Positions 22,486 to 35,448 of a DNA stretch of 64,000 nucleotides are shown here, piece by piece (position 1 is the first letter of the stretch; each line of letters starts with the position of its first letter). Source of the DNA: Oasisia sp. SBJ-2009 (Eukaryota > Annelida > Polychaeta > Sabellida > Siboglinidae); NCBI GenBank assembly GCA_964017155.1, contig OZ024857.1, positions 43,964,993 to 44,028,992 of the forward strand, written 5' to 3'. The notes beneath the pieces are model-generated. The model was not told the DNA's origin and did not search any database. It was given only the letters and a program-made list of their open reading frames with translations. The position numbers and the translations under genes are program-made.

Positions 22486-23574
22486 ATATAACTGGATAGA
22501 AAAATGGCTTATTGATAGAAGAGAAAGAGTATTAGTTGATGGGGAGGTTACAAACTGGAAATCGGTTTTGAGTGGAGTACCGCATAGATTAGTGTTGGAA
22601 CCTATTTTATTCTTAATATATATCAATGATTTGGATGATGATATAACAAGCAATGTGTTGAAGTTTGCGGACGATACAAAAGTGTTTATAAAATATAAAA
22701 CTGATGCAGCTAGACATAAATTACAAGATGATCTGAATAAGTTGACCGAATGGTCTGAAAATAGGCAAATGCTGTTTAATTTTGGGAAGTGTACGTGCCT
22801 CCACACAAGACATGGGAATGGAGACGCACAATATACAATGGGTGGTACGGTACTAAATACTACCATAAAGGAAAATGACATAGGGTTACCTATTAGTGCT
22901 GATATAAATGTATCAGAGCAGTGTGGAATTGCAGCAGCGAAGAGAAACCAAATTATTGGATTAATTACGCAAAATTTGGTGTACAAGGAAAACGAACTAA
23001 TAATACCGCTGTACAAAATAGTTAAGCCTCATATTGAATACTGCATACAGGCATGGAGGCCATATCTCAAGAAGGATATTAATATACTAGAAAGAGTACA
23101 AATAAGAGCAACCAAAATGGTACCAAAACTCAGGAATATTAGTTATGAAATGCGTCTAAAAGAATGTGGATCAACAGCACTATTAGTATAAGCCAGGAGA
23201 TTTAGAGGAGATCAGATACAAGTGTTTAAAATATTGAATGGGTATGGAAATGTTGACAGAAATATTTTTTCTCGGTTAAGGAAGAGAGGAAGACTAGAGG
23301 ACATATAGATACATTAGCAAAGAAGCAGTGTAGACTAGATATTAGAAAATTCTCATTGTCACACAGAAATAGTAAATGAATGGAACAGGTTATAAACCTA
23401 TTGTATAGGTATTAGTAGTGTTAATGTGCTTAAAAATAAAATCGACATATGCCTAATAAGGGCGGGGTACATTTAGATAGATATGTTGGTCTCTCGATAA
23501 GTCAAAGGGCTTCCTTGTCCACCTGCCATCTAGAGTTGATTCTGTAGGTGGCACTCTTGTTCAATCTTGTTAAA
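22486..23574 (+). pseudogene. 5'-truncated CR1-like LINE, copy 2
   Basis: A truncated copy of the element at 17,443. Homology starts at the codons for NWIEKW (19,374 in the full copy) and runs to the 3' hairpin and tail. The RT motif FADDTKVF is kept near 22,668, and the frame is open to 23,191 (after SYEMRLKECG), but frameshifts and stops break the C-terminal part. Divergence from the full copy is roughly 8-10% by eye. It is inserted in repeat R copy 2. Confidence 0.85.
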
Positions 23575-23579
23575 ATGAC

Positions 23580-23857
23580 CGTCAGATGGAGCCTGTCACC
23601 GTGATCCAGTATGGCCGCAGGCATAAACAATGAAAATAAAAAACGACACCGACAGGAAACAAATCATTACCTGATCTTAAACACCACCAACAAATCAATT
23701 ATCAGCGCAAAATTATGGACTGACATTATAACAACATAAATAATTATACACGAACAGGAACGTTGCCTGATAATAAACTACGGCCACTAAACCAGGACCC
23801 CTGTCTCCCCATGTTGTCAGAAAGGGCGGCAAATCCTTCTGACATCCCTAGCAATAT
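23580..23857 (+). repeat. Direct repeat U, copy 1
   Basis: Matches 54,087-54,365 at about 80% by eye (GATCCAGTATGGCCGC, GACATTATAACAACAT, CATGTTGTCAGAA). No coding frame. Confidence 0.75.
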
Positions 23858-24795
<938 letters not shown>

Positions 24796-25139
24796 GTCCT
24801 CATATGTCATTTTGTTATATGAATTAGTATAATTATTAAAAATAAACTGGTACGTAATTACGCCAACATACATTATTTTTGGCCAACCATGGCTGTTTTA
24901 AAACACAGCACCTTCAACTTATAAATGTCGTCTTCCCAGATTTTTTTATATTTATTACCTTGTTGTTCAACAGTTTTATTTTATGTGTCCTGCCAGTGGG
25001 TACGGCACTTTCTGCCGTGCCAATAGATGGCAGCCAGTGGTCCACAGCGGCTTCAGTGCAGCGGGCTGACTTGTCCCTCTAGCCTATAGGGGAAAGATTA
25101 ATTACTTAACTCAGTGCTTGGTCCTAATCTGCTTACCAG
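24796..25139. other. Unassigned spacer
   Basis: No feature recognised. Confidence 0.4.
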
Positions 25140-25632
25140 TATCAGGCGTAATCAAGATGACTTGCATTCAGCGTCGCTTAAGGCACGGACGGTATCTCCT
25201 TGTTTGTAGCCAGGTGAATAAAATTGTAGACAGTGTGTTTTTAGTCACACACCTGCGATGATGGCTATCTACGGCCTCGTCGATTGTGCCCCTGTCGCCT
25301 CAATTGGCGACAATAATAATTGTCTCTCGTGAACCCGGCTTTAGAATGTGCCTCGATGGATCTTCAATGCATGGTGCTTGATATATTTAAAGGTGCTGTA
25401 GGTATATTGTGTAAATGTACACCATGTATTTATTACATGGACTGAAGCCAGAAAAGGTCAATGAACTCCTATGGATATGTGTACGCCTAGAGGGTTTACA
25501 TGCCACACGTCCCGCACTGTGGTAGTCGCACGCACCCACGACATTCGTTAATTCGAGCTGAAATAACGTTCGTGTACGACGAAGCATGTGCTTATTTGTG
25601 AACATAGGGGGACGAGTGCGAATACCCTTGCT
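25140..25632 (+). repeat. Dispersed repeat Q, copy 4
   Basis: Matches 16,100-16,600 end to end, including ACCTGCGATGATGGCTATC and the TTCGAGCTGAAATAACG end. It runs straight into a SINE fragment. Confidence 0.75.
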
Positions 25633-25730
25633 CAAAGCGCTTTACACTTTCAATAAACCTATTCAATCGAACACCATCTCGAATTCTCTGGGAGCATCCC
25701 GCCATAGTGTAATTAATACGCGAAGGATGG
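25633..25730 (-). mobile_element. SINE tail fragment
   Basis: CAAAGCGCTTTACACTTT followed by the CACCATCTCGAATTCTCTGG region matches the SINE at 16,850-16,975. The tRNA-like half is missing. Confidence 0.65.
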
Positions 25731-26324
25731 ATGGCTAGCTACCAATGTTTAAGGAACGGGTTGCTGGTTTTGGTGGAAATGGTGATTATGGCGAGGCTAA
25801 ATCAGAATAAAATGGATACATTGTCAAATATTTAAAATAAAAATAAATTCATACATATACAAATTCAGTGAGAAATATTAAAAATACTTTAAACATTATT
25901 TTCACTTTCATAATTCAATAAATGCAATATAGCTAAAACAAACAATATAGCTAAAACAAAAGCAATATAGCTAAAACAAAAGCAAATGTGTTATCTAGAA
26001 AATTAGTTTTTCAGCATAATTGGTGTGGTGTAATGAACAACCACGGTGAGACAGAGGGCTTATTAATTATAAGACCATAACACTATAAACAAATCCAATG
26101 ATGATGAAGTGTCTGATTAATATTAATTATCTAATATGTAATTGATAACCTTAATTTAATATGCATTAATATCAACTAGAACAATATTGATATTTGTGTA
26201 CAGCTGCATGGCTAAATAGATACAACAGCCTCTTCAATCAACCCTGTTCACACTCCACTCGCCTGGCAATGAGGACACACCCTTCATCCATTATTCCCAT
26301 TACATCACTGACAACAAGCCATAT
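25731..26324. other. AT-rich spacer with short tandem repeat
   Basis: 25,745-25,815 matches 2,410-2,485. At about 25,922-25,984 a 19-bp AATATAGCTAAAACAAAAG-like unit occurs three times. Nothing else is recognised. Confidence 0.5.
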
Positions 26325-26645
26325 ACTATACCTTAGAAATGTAACCTCCTCCCCCCCCCGCTGTAACACATGTATTCGTTAATTATCAAATGAATATTTA
26401 CTGTGATACTTGTATGAATGAATCATACACCATCACATAACCATATAAATATAACATTTACTATTATGAGCCACGGGTCAATATACTATCCCATAGATAT
26501 ATGTCCCCCCCACTGTAAAATATGTTTTCGGTAATTATCAAATGGATATTTACTATGATGCTTGTATGAATCAAACATCATCACATAACCATATAAAATG
26601 ACAAACATTTTTATAACATATACTATTATGAGCCATGGGTCAACA
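26325..26645 (+). repeat. ~155-bp tandem duplication
   Basis: Two adjacent copies (about 26,325-26,475 and 26,476-26,645) share the C-run, GTAATTATCAAATG, TTACT(G/A)TGAT and CACATAACCATATAAA, ending ATTATGAGCCA(C/T)GGGTCAA. Confidence 0.7.
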
Positions 26646-26661
26646 TGAATAAAATACTCAC

Positions 26662-26815
26662 CCAACCTCGATTCATTTGCTTAAGGCATTAGCAGAACGT
26701 GGACCAAGCAGAATGTTTTCCATGAAATTGGACACAAAATAAAATACTGGTGTTAGTGCTGGTGTCAACAAAATATGCCCACAGAGCAGTGTCAGTTTGA
26801 AAAAGAGACCTTTCA
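26662..26815 (-). other. Candidate orphan exon
   Basis: On the minus strand a pyrimidine-rich acceptor (TTTTTTCCAG) precedes a frame reading KGLFFKLTLLCGHILL then PVFYFVSNFMENILLG, hydrophobic and membrane-like, ending at TGA (26,675-26,673). A consensus donor GTGAGT lies 12 nt beyond the stop. Acceptor, open frame and donor make an exon possible. The family is not recognised, and one stop-free stretch of about 45 codons is weak evidence. Confidence 0.25.
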
Positions 26816-27084
26816 CTGGAAAAAAGTATTATGACATAACAATACTATTTTTAATGTATCAAAATGCAATGTTACATCAATATAAACAAAACATTACCTT
26901 CAATGTGATTAATACTCAAATACATACAAAAAAGAACAATCCATGAAGAAACAGGGGTGGGTCATTTTTCCATGGGGGGAGTCAATTTTCGATTATAGTA
27001 TTTTGACTCCCGGATCACTTTTCTACCCGGGTCAATATTCTATCTAACACCGGCAACAGACACACCCTGGTTACCTGGTCATAG

Positions 27085-27160
27085 TCTGACCATTATTAAT
27101 CACGATGACTTGCATTCAGAATAGCTCTGAGCAGCGATGATATCGCCTTGTTACGTATCA
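27085..27160 (+). repeat. Dispersed repeat Q, copy 5 (short)
   Basis: GACCATTATTAATCACGATG through GCAGCGATGATATCGCC matches the core of the other Q copies. Confidence 0.65.
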
Positions 27161-27324
27161 GCAACATCGTCTAATTTGAAAATATTTTTCTGAAACCAAA
27201 GACGTATGATAACAAACAGCGCTTTGTGTAAGCCTGGTGAGTTGTACGTAATTGCGGGTTGTACCTGCCAAATGCTCCCACAACAAAGGTAATATAGATG
27301 TCACGGATCCATGACATTTTAGTA

Positions 27325-27425
27325 AAGGCCACTTTGGTAATGGACATTTTGGTAACAGACATTGTGGTAACAGGGCGTTTTGGTAACAGAACAGTTTGGT
27401 AACTAGACATTTTGGTAAGTAGCAG
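27325..27425 (+). repeat. Short minisatellite, ~18-bp unit
   Basis: About six units of ATTTTGGTAACAGAC-like sequence. Minus-strand Leu-Pro-Lys frames across it are artefacts. Confidence 0.75.
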
Positions 27426-27429
27426 TGGT

Positions 27430-28472
27430 GGTACATAGCTAGAGTGTTCAACCACTACAGCCAATCAGTGGCTAGCAGGACACATTTAAATCAAGACACA
27501 CATAATTTGTCGTCATACATGTGAACGTGGAGTTATCAACAACAATCAGGAAAAAAGAAGAGTTTATGGAATGGCTATGCGTATACCAAGCAAACAGAGA
27601 ACAATTGCAGGATACAGTGGCGTTGCAAATGTCTTGCAAGATAGCATTTCCCCGCCGTGTTATCGCAGTACTGTCTGAAATTGCCGAGCACTGAGCTGCC
27701 AACGGTGTTTGTCTGTCCCAGTGCACAATACATTCATTCATCCACCGTGAGCGCGGAGTACATAATTGGAGGTTTCGTGTTTACAAGCCCCATAACGATT
27801 CTACTCTGGAAATCAATGAAAGATAATGCGGCGTTGCAAATACTAACCGTTTGAACACTACATTGCAATTCGGCGACTTGTATGACGTCCGTTTAGCTGT
27901 GTGGCATATAGGCATCACAAAGAAATATTCACGGACTTTATTTCTACTCAGATCCTCTCAGATCACTTAGCATTATACATAAGATGCCATATCAGATTGT
28001 TAAACTGAATCATCCTTTATGCTTTATTATTCCCCACTACTTGCGACCAACCAAGCTCGACAATACTATCGTCACCTACGTACGTTGCTACTATAGAATG
28101 ATAAGCTAAAATAAGAAGAAGTATATTCTTATGTCGTAGATGACCACTTATCATTCATGTTCTTCTCAATAGCATGATTCCATTGTAATGTATGATTACA
28201 TCGATCCACACTAACAATGAATTCCCCCTATTAAAAAGGTAAGTATTCAGTTGAGGATTACAGCGGTTAAATATATACATCATTTTGAAATGTTCTTCAT
28301 TTATAATATGCAATACTGTTTTGCAAACAAAATATATCCATACATATTTTCATTTATTAGCCTACCTATATACACAAAACACGTATTCTTTATTAAACCC
28401 GGTAGTACCCAATAATTTACATGACATGGTATATTTTTGAGAACGCAATTGCTTCTTACAAAATGTAAAAAA
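27430..28472. other. Unassigned, no gene seen
   Basis: No recognised coding sequence, RNA or repeat copy. Confidence 0.5.
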
Positions 28473-29358
28473 TGAAATGTTCACAAAGATAAACGGACGC
28501 GTCGCAAGTCGCTGAGTTTAATTGGAGCTCTCAGACGGTTACTAATTGTAACGCCCCTTTAGCTTTCCTTGATTCAGAGAGTAGAATCGTCACGGGACCT
28601 GTTAAAAACGACACGCTCAATTACGTACTACGCCGCTCACGGTGGATGAATGAGTATATTGTGCAACGCCGTTTGCGGCAGCACAGTGCTCGGCAGATTT
28701 AGAGAAAGTAAAGCGATGAAAACACGATTGGATGCCAAACTCTCACGTGTGCACAAATACATTTAATTGCAGTATCTAAATAGCAACGTCAGTATATGAC
28801 CTACTGTTTTCCTCATTGTCTATAATCCGTTCTGACTGACGCATAGATGGTGGTCAATTTCAGGATGCACTCTATTTAATATCATCTTGTTGCCGCAGTG
28901 TAGCTCAGGCTAACGCCTCTGGTTTTCCTGCCATGCATAAATCGCCATTCATAGGTATTGGAATAATATTCAGAACTGTCCACTGCATCGGTAATTCTAA
29001 TGGTTGTCCAACAAAATTGGTACCTTTACGTATTTCAGCTAAACTACAACAACTTTTTTTAAATCTCGTACCGACAAATACTGTCTACTAACTGTAGTAT
29101 TGAAAATGTAACTACCCACAATGACTTTCACACATAATTACGTAATGTATGAATTGCCTTCAGGGAGAAATCCGAATGTCAATATAAATAATAATATTTG
29201 CACTATACAAATATATCATTTATATTAAAGTACCATAATGTGAATGTTATATTTAACATGTGTGACTACGTGTTTCAAATAATTTAAATTATGATTGAAT
29301 ACTCTTTTCTCATGAACAAATATCGTAAGATTATCCATTTGTATTCATGAATAAACGA
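28473..29358 (+). repeat. Dispersed repeat R, copy 3
   Basis: Contains the left part (GATAAACGGACGCG..., matching 6,508-6,830) and the middle/right parts, but lacks the roughly 350 bp corresponding to about 7,080-7,440. No promoter cassette precedes it. Confidence 0.75.
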
Positions 29359-29504
29359 AAGTATAATTTCATAGAAGTTTCCATTGGTTGTCGACCGATA
29401 GGTCAACCTTTACCTGACCTTCAACATCTGATCTTGATCTTGAGCTGAAAATGTAAGATCATAAATGGATTCTACATACCCAAATATATTAAGGATGTAT
29501 TACA

Positions 29505-29795
29505 CATAATGCTAAGACAAATGATTCTAAAGTATTTTTTTAAAGGTCTGACCCGTGACCATCTTGGATTTATGCAAATTACCAGAGTTGCTCATAGTTG
29601 TGGGTTGGGCAGTGACGCTAAATTTGATCTAGGACCTGATGAGTCCAAATAGACCAAAACATTCATAGGATAGAACATTTATAGGTTCACTATTGAACAC
29701 ATGTGATTGTCAAATGGGCCAGTTCTTAAATTTATCACTATATGTCAAACTTTGGGTTGAGAGGTCTGTTCTCATTAAAGGTGTCTGGTCGTCGC
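29505..29795 (+). repeat. Dispersed repeat S, copy 2
   Basis: Matches 15,552-15,860. It carries no recombinase frame. Confidence 0.6.
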
Positions 29796-30384
29796 ACAGA
29801 ATGGATTATGATGAATACAATATTGTAAATCTTGTTAGGATACCGTCATTTCACCTAGATATGTTTTTTTCCAAATGCAAACGTGATTTTCTCTAGAAAG
29901 TAAATATTATAAAGTGGATATGATTACTTGATATATCGATATCGTATGTGTAATTGATATAAACATGAATGTCATCTAGCCAATATAAATTATATAAAGC
30001 TGTTGTAAAGTGGTAGATCACCATTTTAGCATTTTTAAGGTTTTGTTTGTCTCAAACTCACCATTTTACCTGAGGTTTCCATAATTTGTAATTCTTGTGA
30101 TTAATCAACGATTAATGTTTCACTGTATTCATGATAGAGTAGTGGTGTGTTTGTTGCAGGGTTAACATGTACAGATATTAAATTAGGATGTAAGCCCATT
30201 ACTAGATATAGGGGTAGAAAAGATGGAGATTGATCAACAAAATATTATTTTTAGATGTTACTATACTGAGTAAATGGAATATTACATATGTTAGGAGATG
30301 AGAGGTTGGCCTCCAAAACAGATGGGAGATAGCCCTTCACTCATGCCACAACATCCTAATATACTGTAAAAGTACACATCTTAC
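29796..30384. other. AT-rich spacer
   Basis: No feature recognised apart from the end of the frame that overlaps the exon at 30,385. Confidence 0.4.
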
Positions 30385-30604
30385 CGGTCACAGGCTGATA
30401 CATTGTCCGGATATTGAAACACAGCCGATCTATATATGATGCAATTTCTAGGCAGTGGTCATAGGAACACCAGTTTGGACATCCACCACCCACTGGTCCA
30501 AGTTCGGGATCTTTCATTATGTCGAACACAAGTCCTGGCGCCCGCTCTACCAGCTTCACTAGCAATTGCTTTGCCAGTCCCTCGCCAAGGTCGTTAGTGT
30601 CAGC
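30385..30604 (-). CDS. Candidate exon, P2X7-C-like zinc domain
   Basis: The minus strand shows an acceptor (CAACCCTTCTAG) before 30,604, a 73-codon open frame, and a consensus donor (G|GTAAGATG) after 30,385. The peptide reads LVKLVERAPGLVFDIM, then GGGCPNWCSYDHCLEI and YIDRLCFN. This resembles the C-terminal cytoplasmic (P2RX7-C) domain found in many invertebrate proteins: a helical ERxPGLxFD segment followed by PxWCxCxxC and a downstream Cys. One Cys of the usual CxC is Tyr here. If not spliced, the frame ends at a TAG at 30,356. No neighbouring exon could be joined with confidence, so it may be an internal exon of a host gene or a dead fragment. Confidence 0.45.
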
Positions 30605-30944
30605 CTAGAAGGGTTGCAAAACAATGGAATACAACTAAATACTCACCTTATTGAATTGAATTGAAATTCATTTCAACAACAACTACTACAGTGTACTACA
30701 TTATAAATACAGTGCATGCAATACAATTGTTGAAAAATGGTAAAAGAAGTACAATACTTATCATGTTTACCCTGATAATTTCTTAATTTCATACATAAAG
30801 CATCTGAACAGTGCAATAGAAGGTGCGACAACACTATTTATATCATCATTATGTGTAACCATACAACATTTAATTAATAAAAACACTTTTATAACAATAA
30901 CAACTGAATATTTAATTTTGTTATCTAAATTATGTTAGCAAAAA

Positions 30945-31620
30945 TGGTCTAGGACTCTAACACATAACTATTCAACAGTCTATTTGTATAACACTTTTTG
31001 AAATGATGAACATTTATACAACTAATCAGTGAATTATCGAGAGAGTTCCAAAGTTTAACTCCAGTAACAGAAATACACACACTTTTTAAGTTAGTACGTA
31101 CATAGATTTGCTCGAACTTGCATTTATGCCTGGATGAATATCGTGATTCATGTATTTTGAAAAATAATTGTACATTCATTGGTAATATATAACGATATGC
31201 CTTAAACATAATTATAGCAGTTTTTAGCTTTACAAGATCTGGTAATTTAATATATGTACATTGTGAAAGAGTATATTTGTGTGATCAAGTCTTTTTGCAC
31301 CACAAATTATTCTTATAACTATTTTCTCTAATTAAACTAAACAATGAGTATTTGTAGCATATGTGTTACCCCATACTTCTGCACAATACATAATATAAGG
31401 CATGACACGAGAATAGTACAAAATATGCATACCATGTTTGTTAATCAAAGAACTGGCTCTATACATAATAGCACAGCATTTTGACAATTTAGATCTTACT
31501 GATAACATTTGACAATCAATTACTACACCTAAACATTTTGTGGAATTTACTCTATTGATTGTTTCCTTATTTATTCTAACAATGAATGTTACAATTATGA
31601 TTAATTTAATTCAAATAATG
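30945..31620 (-). pseudogene. LINE RT C-terminal fragment
   Basis: The minus strand reads, in two frames, SRVMPYIMYCAEVWGNTY then IRIICGAKRLDHTN, and later GVKLWNSLDNSL with HHFKKCY. These are the C-terminal landmarks of L2/RTEX-type LINE polymerases (YCxxVWG; WNSL; FKK). The catalytic RT core is not present, and at least one stop and one frameshift occur. It may lie in the intron upstream of the exon at 30,385. Confidence 0.7.
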
Positions 31621-32027
31621 TTGGTGTACCAATTATATGTTAAGCAAAATGCAGTACATGTTTTATATTGTAATTTCTGGAAAGCTGGAAATGAGATATC
31701 TTTATGATGATATGAAGCAAATTATATTTGGCATGTGTGTGTATGTGTGGTATGTGAGCATGTGTATTACATCATATAGGAATCAATTATAAATTGTATA
31801 TATATATATCTGTGTTGCAGTGTATTTGAAAAAAGATAAGTTGTAAATTGTTATGTGCATGTTTTAGATTCAAATTGGTTTATTATGTAATTTATTTTAG
31901 AAAAGTACTTTTCACAATTTTAAATCAGGTATCTCTCTGCATATTATGTTACAATACCTGCATATTATTTGGACCGTGACGAGAATATAAAATTGTCACC
32001 CAAACTATATTGTCACTTGTATTTAAC
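31621..32027. other. AT-rich spacer
   Basis: Contains a short TG-rich stretch near 31,730 and TATA repeats near 31,800. No gene seen. Confidence 0.4.
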
Positions 32028-32031
32028 TTAA

Positions 32032-32855
32032 AGGACAAAAAAAGGCTTCGTGTCATACACCTAATAGAGTTTATACAAAGTAACAATTTCCACATATACC
32101 CAATTTTTTAACGTCAGCGGTTTACTCAGAATGTGACTTTAAAGTCTAAAATTATAAAGAAATCCACGATGGTCTGGACGCCGCCATAGGTGAAGGGTTA
32201 ATTTGGCTTGGCCATTCAGCGCGCGGCATTCTATATCTCGGTCAGCTTCCGGCGACGCTTTTAAGGGTCAACAACTTCGAGTCTTCGACAGTTCGTTCAG
32301 TTGACGTGACATCTAGCAGCTGCTTATAGACGTATATCTAAATCTGTGGTTAAATCTATGGTAAATTTTAGTAATTATGCCTTCCTGTTCGGCATACGGT
32401 TGCAATAATAGTTGAAAAAACCGGTAGTATTGAAGCAATGGATTCACGTTGGTGATTTGCGGGCGTACTGTTTGGCACTTTGACCGGTCCATTTTGAGGG
32501 AAAATGCTTTGATGGAGACATGTATCATCAGTTGATGGGATGATTTCAGCGATAACAATAATAGACAACTTTATATTTTCCGTCATCACCATGTTACGCG
32601 CGTTGCCGAGTTGCAGCCGTTTCATGACAACAGCCAAACCCTATGCAGGGAATCTACGTGGAGAGCGCCTCGATCACCGTCGTGACGTCATTCTTCGTCT
32701 AAGATGGGGTAGCGCACAGAATTTGGATGGCTGGGTGTTAACCATTTTTTTTCTGGTAAACCGCTGGCGTTAAAAAATTTAGTATATGTGGAAATTGTTA
32801 CTTTAAATTAACTCTATTAGGTGTATGCCACGTAAAAGTTAACTTTGTTTGTCCT
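32032..32855 (+). mobile_element. Kolobok-like non-autonomous DNA transposon
   Basis: Inverted ends start AGGACAAA and end TTTGTCCT, and the roughly 100-bp arms share ACACCTAATAGAGTT, AGTAACAATTTCCACATATA and the AACG-CAGCGGTTTA inner end. They are flanked by TTAA at 32,028-32,031 and 32,856-32,859. TTAA targets occur in piggyBac and Kolobok. The THAP-finger remnant inside points to Kolobok, whose transposases carry THAP domains. Confidence 0.78.
32377..32535 (+). pseudogene. THAP zinc-finger remnant
   Basis: An ATG at 32,377 reads MPSCSAYGCNNS then a stop, matching the CxxxxC start of THAP domains. After a small gap and frameshift, another frame reads LKQWIHVGD and a third VHFEGKCFDGDMY, matching the later Trp and the HF/CF part of the finger. 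The domain is split by a stop and shifts and cannot be functional. It is the only transposase trace in the element. Confidence 0.6.
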
Positions 32856-33084
32856 TTAAGATGTGTATGGTGAGAACACCATTTACCTGCAGTTGCTGCT
32901 GTCTATGTCTGCCTATCATTGTCATCACATTGTCATCCTGTCTACTGACAATGATGATTGCCTCGATATTCTGCCACGTCCTCTCCTCACGCCCGATCCT
33001 CTTCCTGTTTCTCCATGTCTTTCACCCTCTGCAGCTGGTTTCTCATGCAAACTCTGAGGGCAAATACAATTAATATATACAATG

Positions 33085-34090
33085 ATATATTTATAATATA
33101 TGATGAAAAACAACCGAATATATACATTTCTGAAGACCTAACACAAAAACGAACTAGACTTCTGTAATTATATCGACAGAAAAAGAGAAAACACCAACTT
33201 CTGAATTGCTGGTCCTATGATGGCAACATTGTTACCAAGGACACGAACGGCACCATTTAAACCATCAGTCAGGAGGAAGACTTGAACGAAGTGTAGAACC
33301 GCTGGCTTGGGACGTAGGACATGGTTGGACATATAATATTCCTCTTGGATAACCGATCAGTGTTTTCATGCTAGGGACTATACCAGTGTCATGCGTATTG
33401 GCAGCTTCACGATATACGCGTTGTTCGTGAATTACTTTGTTGTTTATTTTTCTTTATTGATTTATTTATTCTAGCAAAATAACTTACATTGAACAATTCC
33501 AGTACACTATTATACGTTATAAAACCACCTGACAATACGATATGTAAGCATACATGCATTATTTTCTACAGTATTCGAGATTGTAATTTATTTAACTTTG
33601 CAAAGACTAAATATTATGTTCAGGAAGACATTAATGAAGTTATACAAACATTAATGAGTGAGGACGAATTTTCACTATGCGATTTCTTATCGCTGATCGA
33701 CACCAAACTCACAGTTATTGCATGGGTGGGTTAAGTGAAACATGGTTACATAATGATAATGTTGACTTATATGAAATACCGGAGTGTACAAATATTCATG
33801 TGACTGGGACATCTAACAAAGGACGGTGTGTCTCATTATATGTACTCATTTCTCTTAATACAGTATATTCAAGTGAATATGCTGTATTGACAGAAATGAG
33901 TATCATAACTGAATACCTGAAATGCGTGTTTATTTAAGTGAATACTCTGTTTATGACACCTAATACAAAATTATTGTTGGTATTTTCTATCGACCACCTA
34001 GTACAAACATTACCACTTTCACAAATAAACAGTTTTACATATCAACAACATTTGACACTGTCTGTTAGACGGATTTATCTTATTTTATAA
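33085..34090 (+). pseudogene. LINE ORF1 end + endonuclease start (L2-like)
   Basis: 33,100-33,300 reads YISEDLTQKRTRLL, CWSYDGNIVTKD and EEDLNE in one frame with two stops, the C-terminal signature of L2/jockey-type ORF1 proteins. 33,640-33,800 reads SETWLHNDNVDLYEIP after EFSLCDFLSLIDT, and 33,960-34,010 a FYRPP-like stretch, the start of an APE endonuclease. So the junction between ORF1 and ORF2 of one element is preserved, without the RT. Many stops show it is dead. Confidence 0.65.
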
Positions 34091-35046
34091 CAACAGTCCT
34101 TAACTTACTTAGGAAGCAATATAAATTTCAGTAACTGGACAAAATTAATGTTTTATCAATCAAATCACAGCATTGTAAGCTCATTCCACATAACGGCATA
34201 ACTGCTTTTTGTATTGCAAGCGCCTGGTACGAGCAACCGGATACTAAAAAAATTAACGCGGGTATAACAGAGACTCTTTTCCACAATGCAGTAAGACACT
34301 CCTCACTAAATTCCCATTCATCCATTTACGAATTGTTGGGTAATGTTTAACTCGTGGCTTCTATAACATAATTAGACAGGCGTGATCGCTGAGTCAACAC
34401 AAAGAAGGCACGAACAGGAGTGAATGACTGCTCTCTGGCCAAATGATTAATTGCTCTTTGATGTATTTCTAGCCATTGGCCTTTGATGTAATTCCCTCAA
34501 TGGAAAGTGGCAACTGTCCATTGAGCAGTAAGTAGGCAGCTATCTGCCAGTGTCAATTCAACCAGCCCGACAGCTCATGAAAGCAATTCATCGAACCTAC
34601 TAATCTCCTCTAGCAGGCACTGTTAAACAGTACACTATTTAGCTAAACATTTTGCAAGAATTTTCTCGAAGATTTCAGTATTAATAAGAAATTCAGATAA
34701 CATGTGAAAGGGGGTTAGTAGAATCACACAATGGATGGTTATCTCAGCATATGTTAATTAATGAAGGTGTGTGTTGCTTTACTGCAAAATACATCATAGC
34801 ATGTTTTAACTTTTAAGTATCCTGTCTTATTAATTATGTATACCGAAACTAGCGTTTGAAAATAAATATCATATTTGTAATGTGTTCATTATTATTCAAA
34901 ATATATAGTATTACGTTTTTTACATTTCACGCTAAAATGTATAACATTGTATTATATAGGCCTACTAAATGTTATACAATTGAGTATTAAAGCTAAATTA
35001 ACTTATGTTACAATTGACTAATTAAATGGTTACAACGGCATATATG
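34091..35046. other. Unassigned, no gene seen
   Basis: AT-rich sequence without recognised features. Confidence 0.5.
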
Positions 35047-35050
35047 CTGT

Positions 35051-35113
<63 letters not shown>

Positions 35114-35166
35114 TGCGTGCGTGTGTGTGTGTGCGCGCACGCGTGTGTGTGTGTGTGTGTGCGTGT
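35047..35166. repeat. (GT)n/(GTGC)n microsatellite
   Basis: GT runs flanking a central GTGC/CGCA stretch. Confidence 0.95.
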
Positions 35167-35448
35167 CAAGTTGCATGAGATGTGAACTGGTAAATTGTTT
35201 ATACGTAATAGAAAAATGGTGTTCCGTGAGTACCATTAGAACACGGACAAATTATTTCCTGAAGATGTATCAAGACTGTTGTTAACATGTAAATTCTCTA
35301 TATCAAAAAGTGTATGTCAAGTTATTTTGCATTGATCGGCCGGCGAGGTTATTGTTGTTTGCATCCTAATTTTACGATGATATCATTATATAATGGTCAA
35401 ACATAGACTCTTTCACTCATGTCGGCCACTCGGATTGAACATCAGTGG

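Noticed and set aside
32377..32535. P-element origin of the THAP fragment
   Set aside because: P elements make 8-bp target duplications. The TTAA flanks fit Kolobok instead.
32887..33056. Candidate minus-strand exon between CCCTCAG and CAG|GTAAATGG, with an RGSGVRRGRGR stretch
   Set aside because: No frame is open across the full acceptor-donor interval (each meets a stop), so it would need a different donor. It is also not clearly linked to the exon at 30,385.
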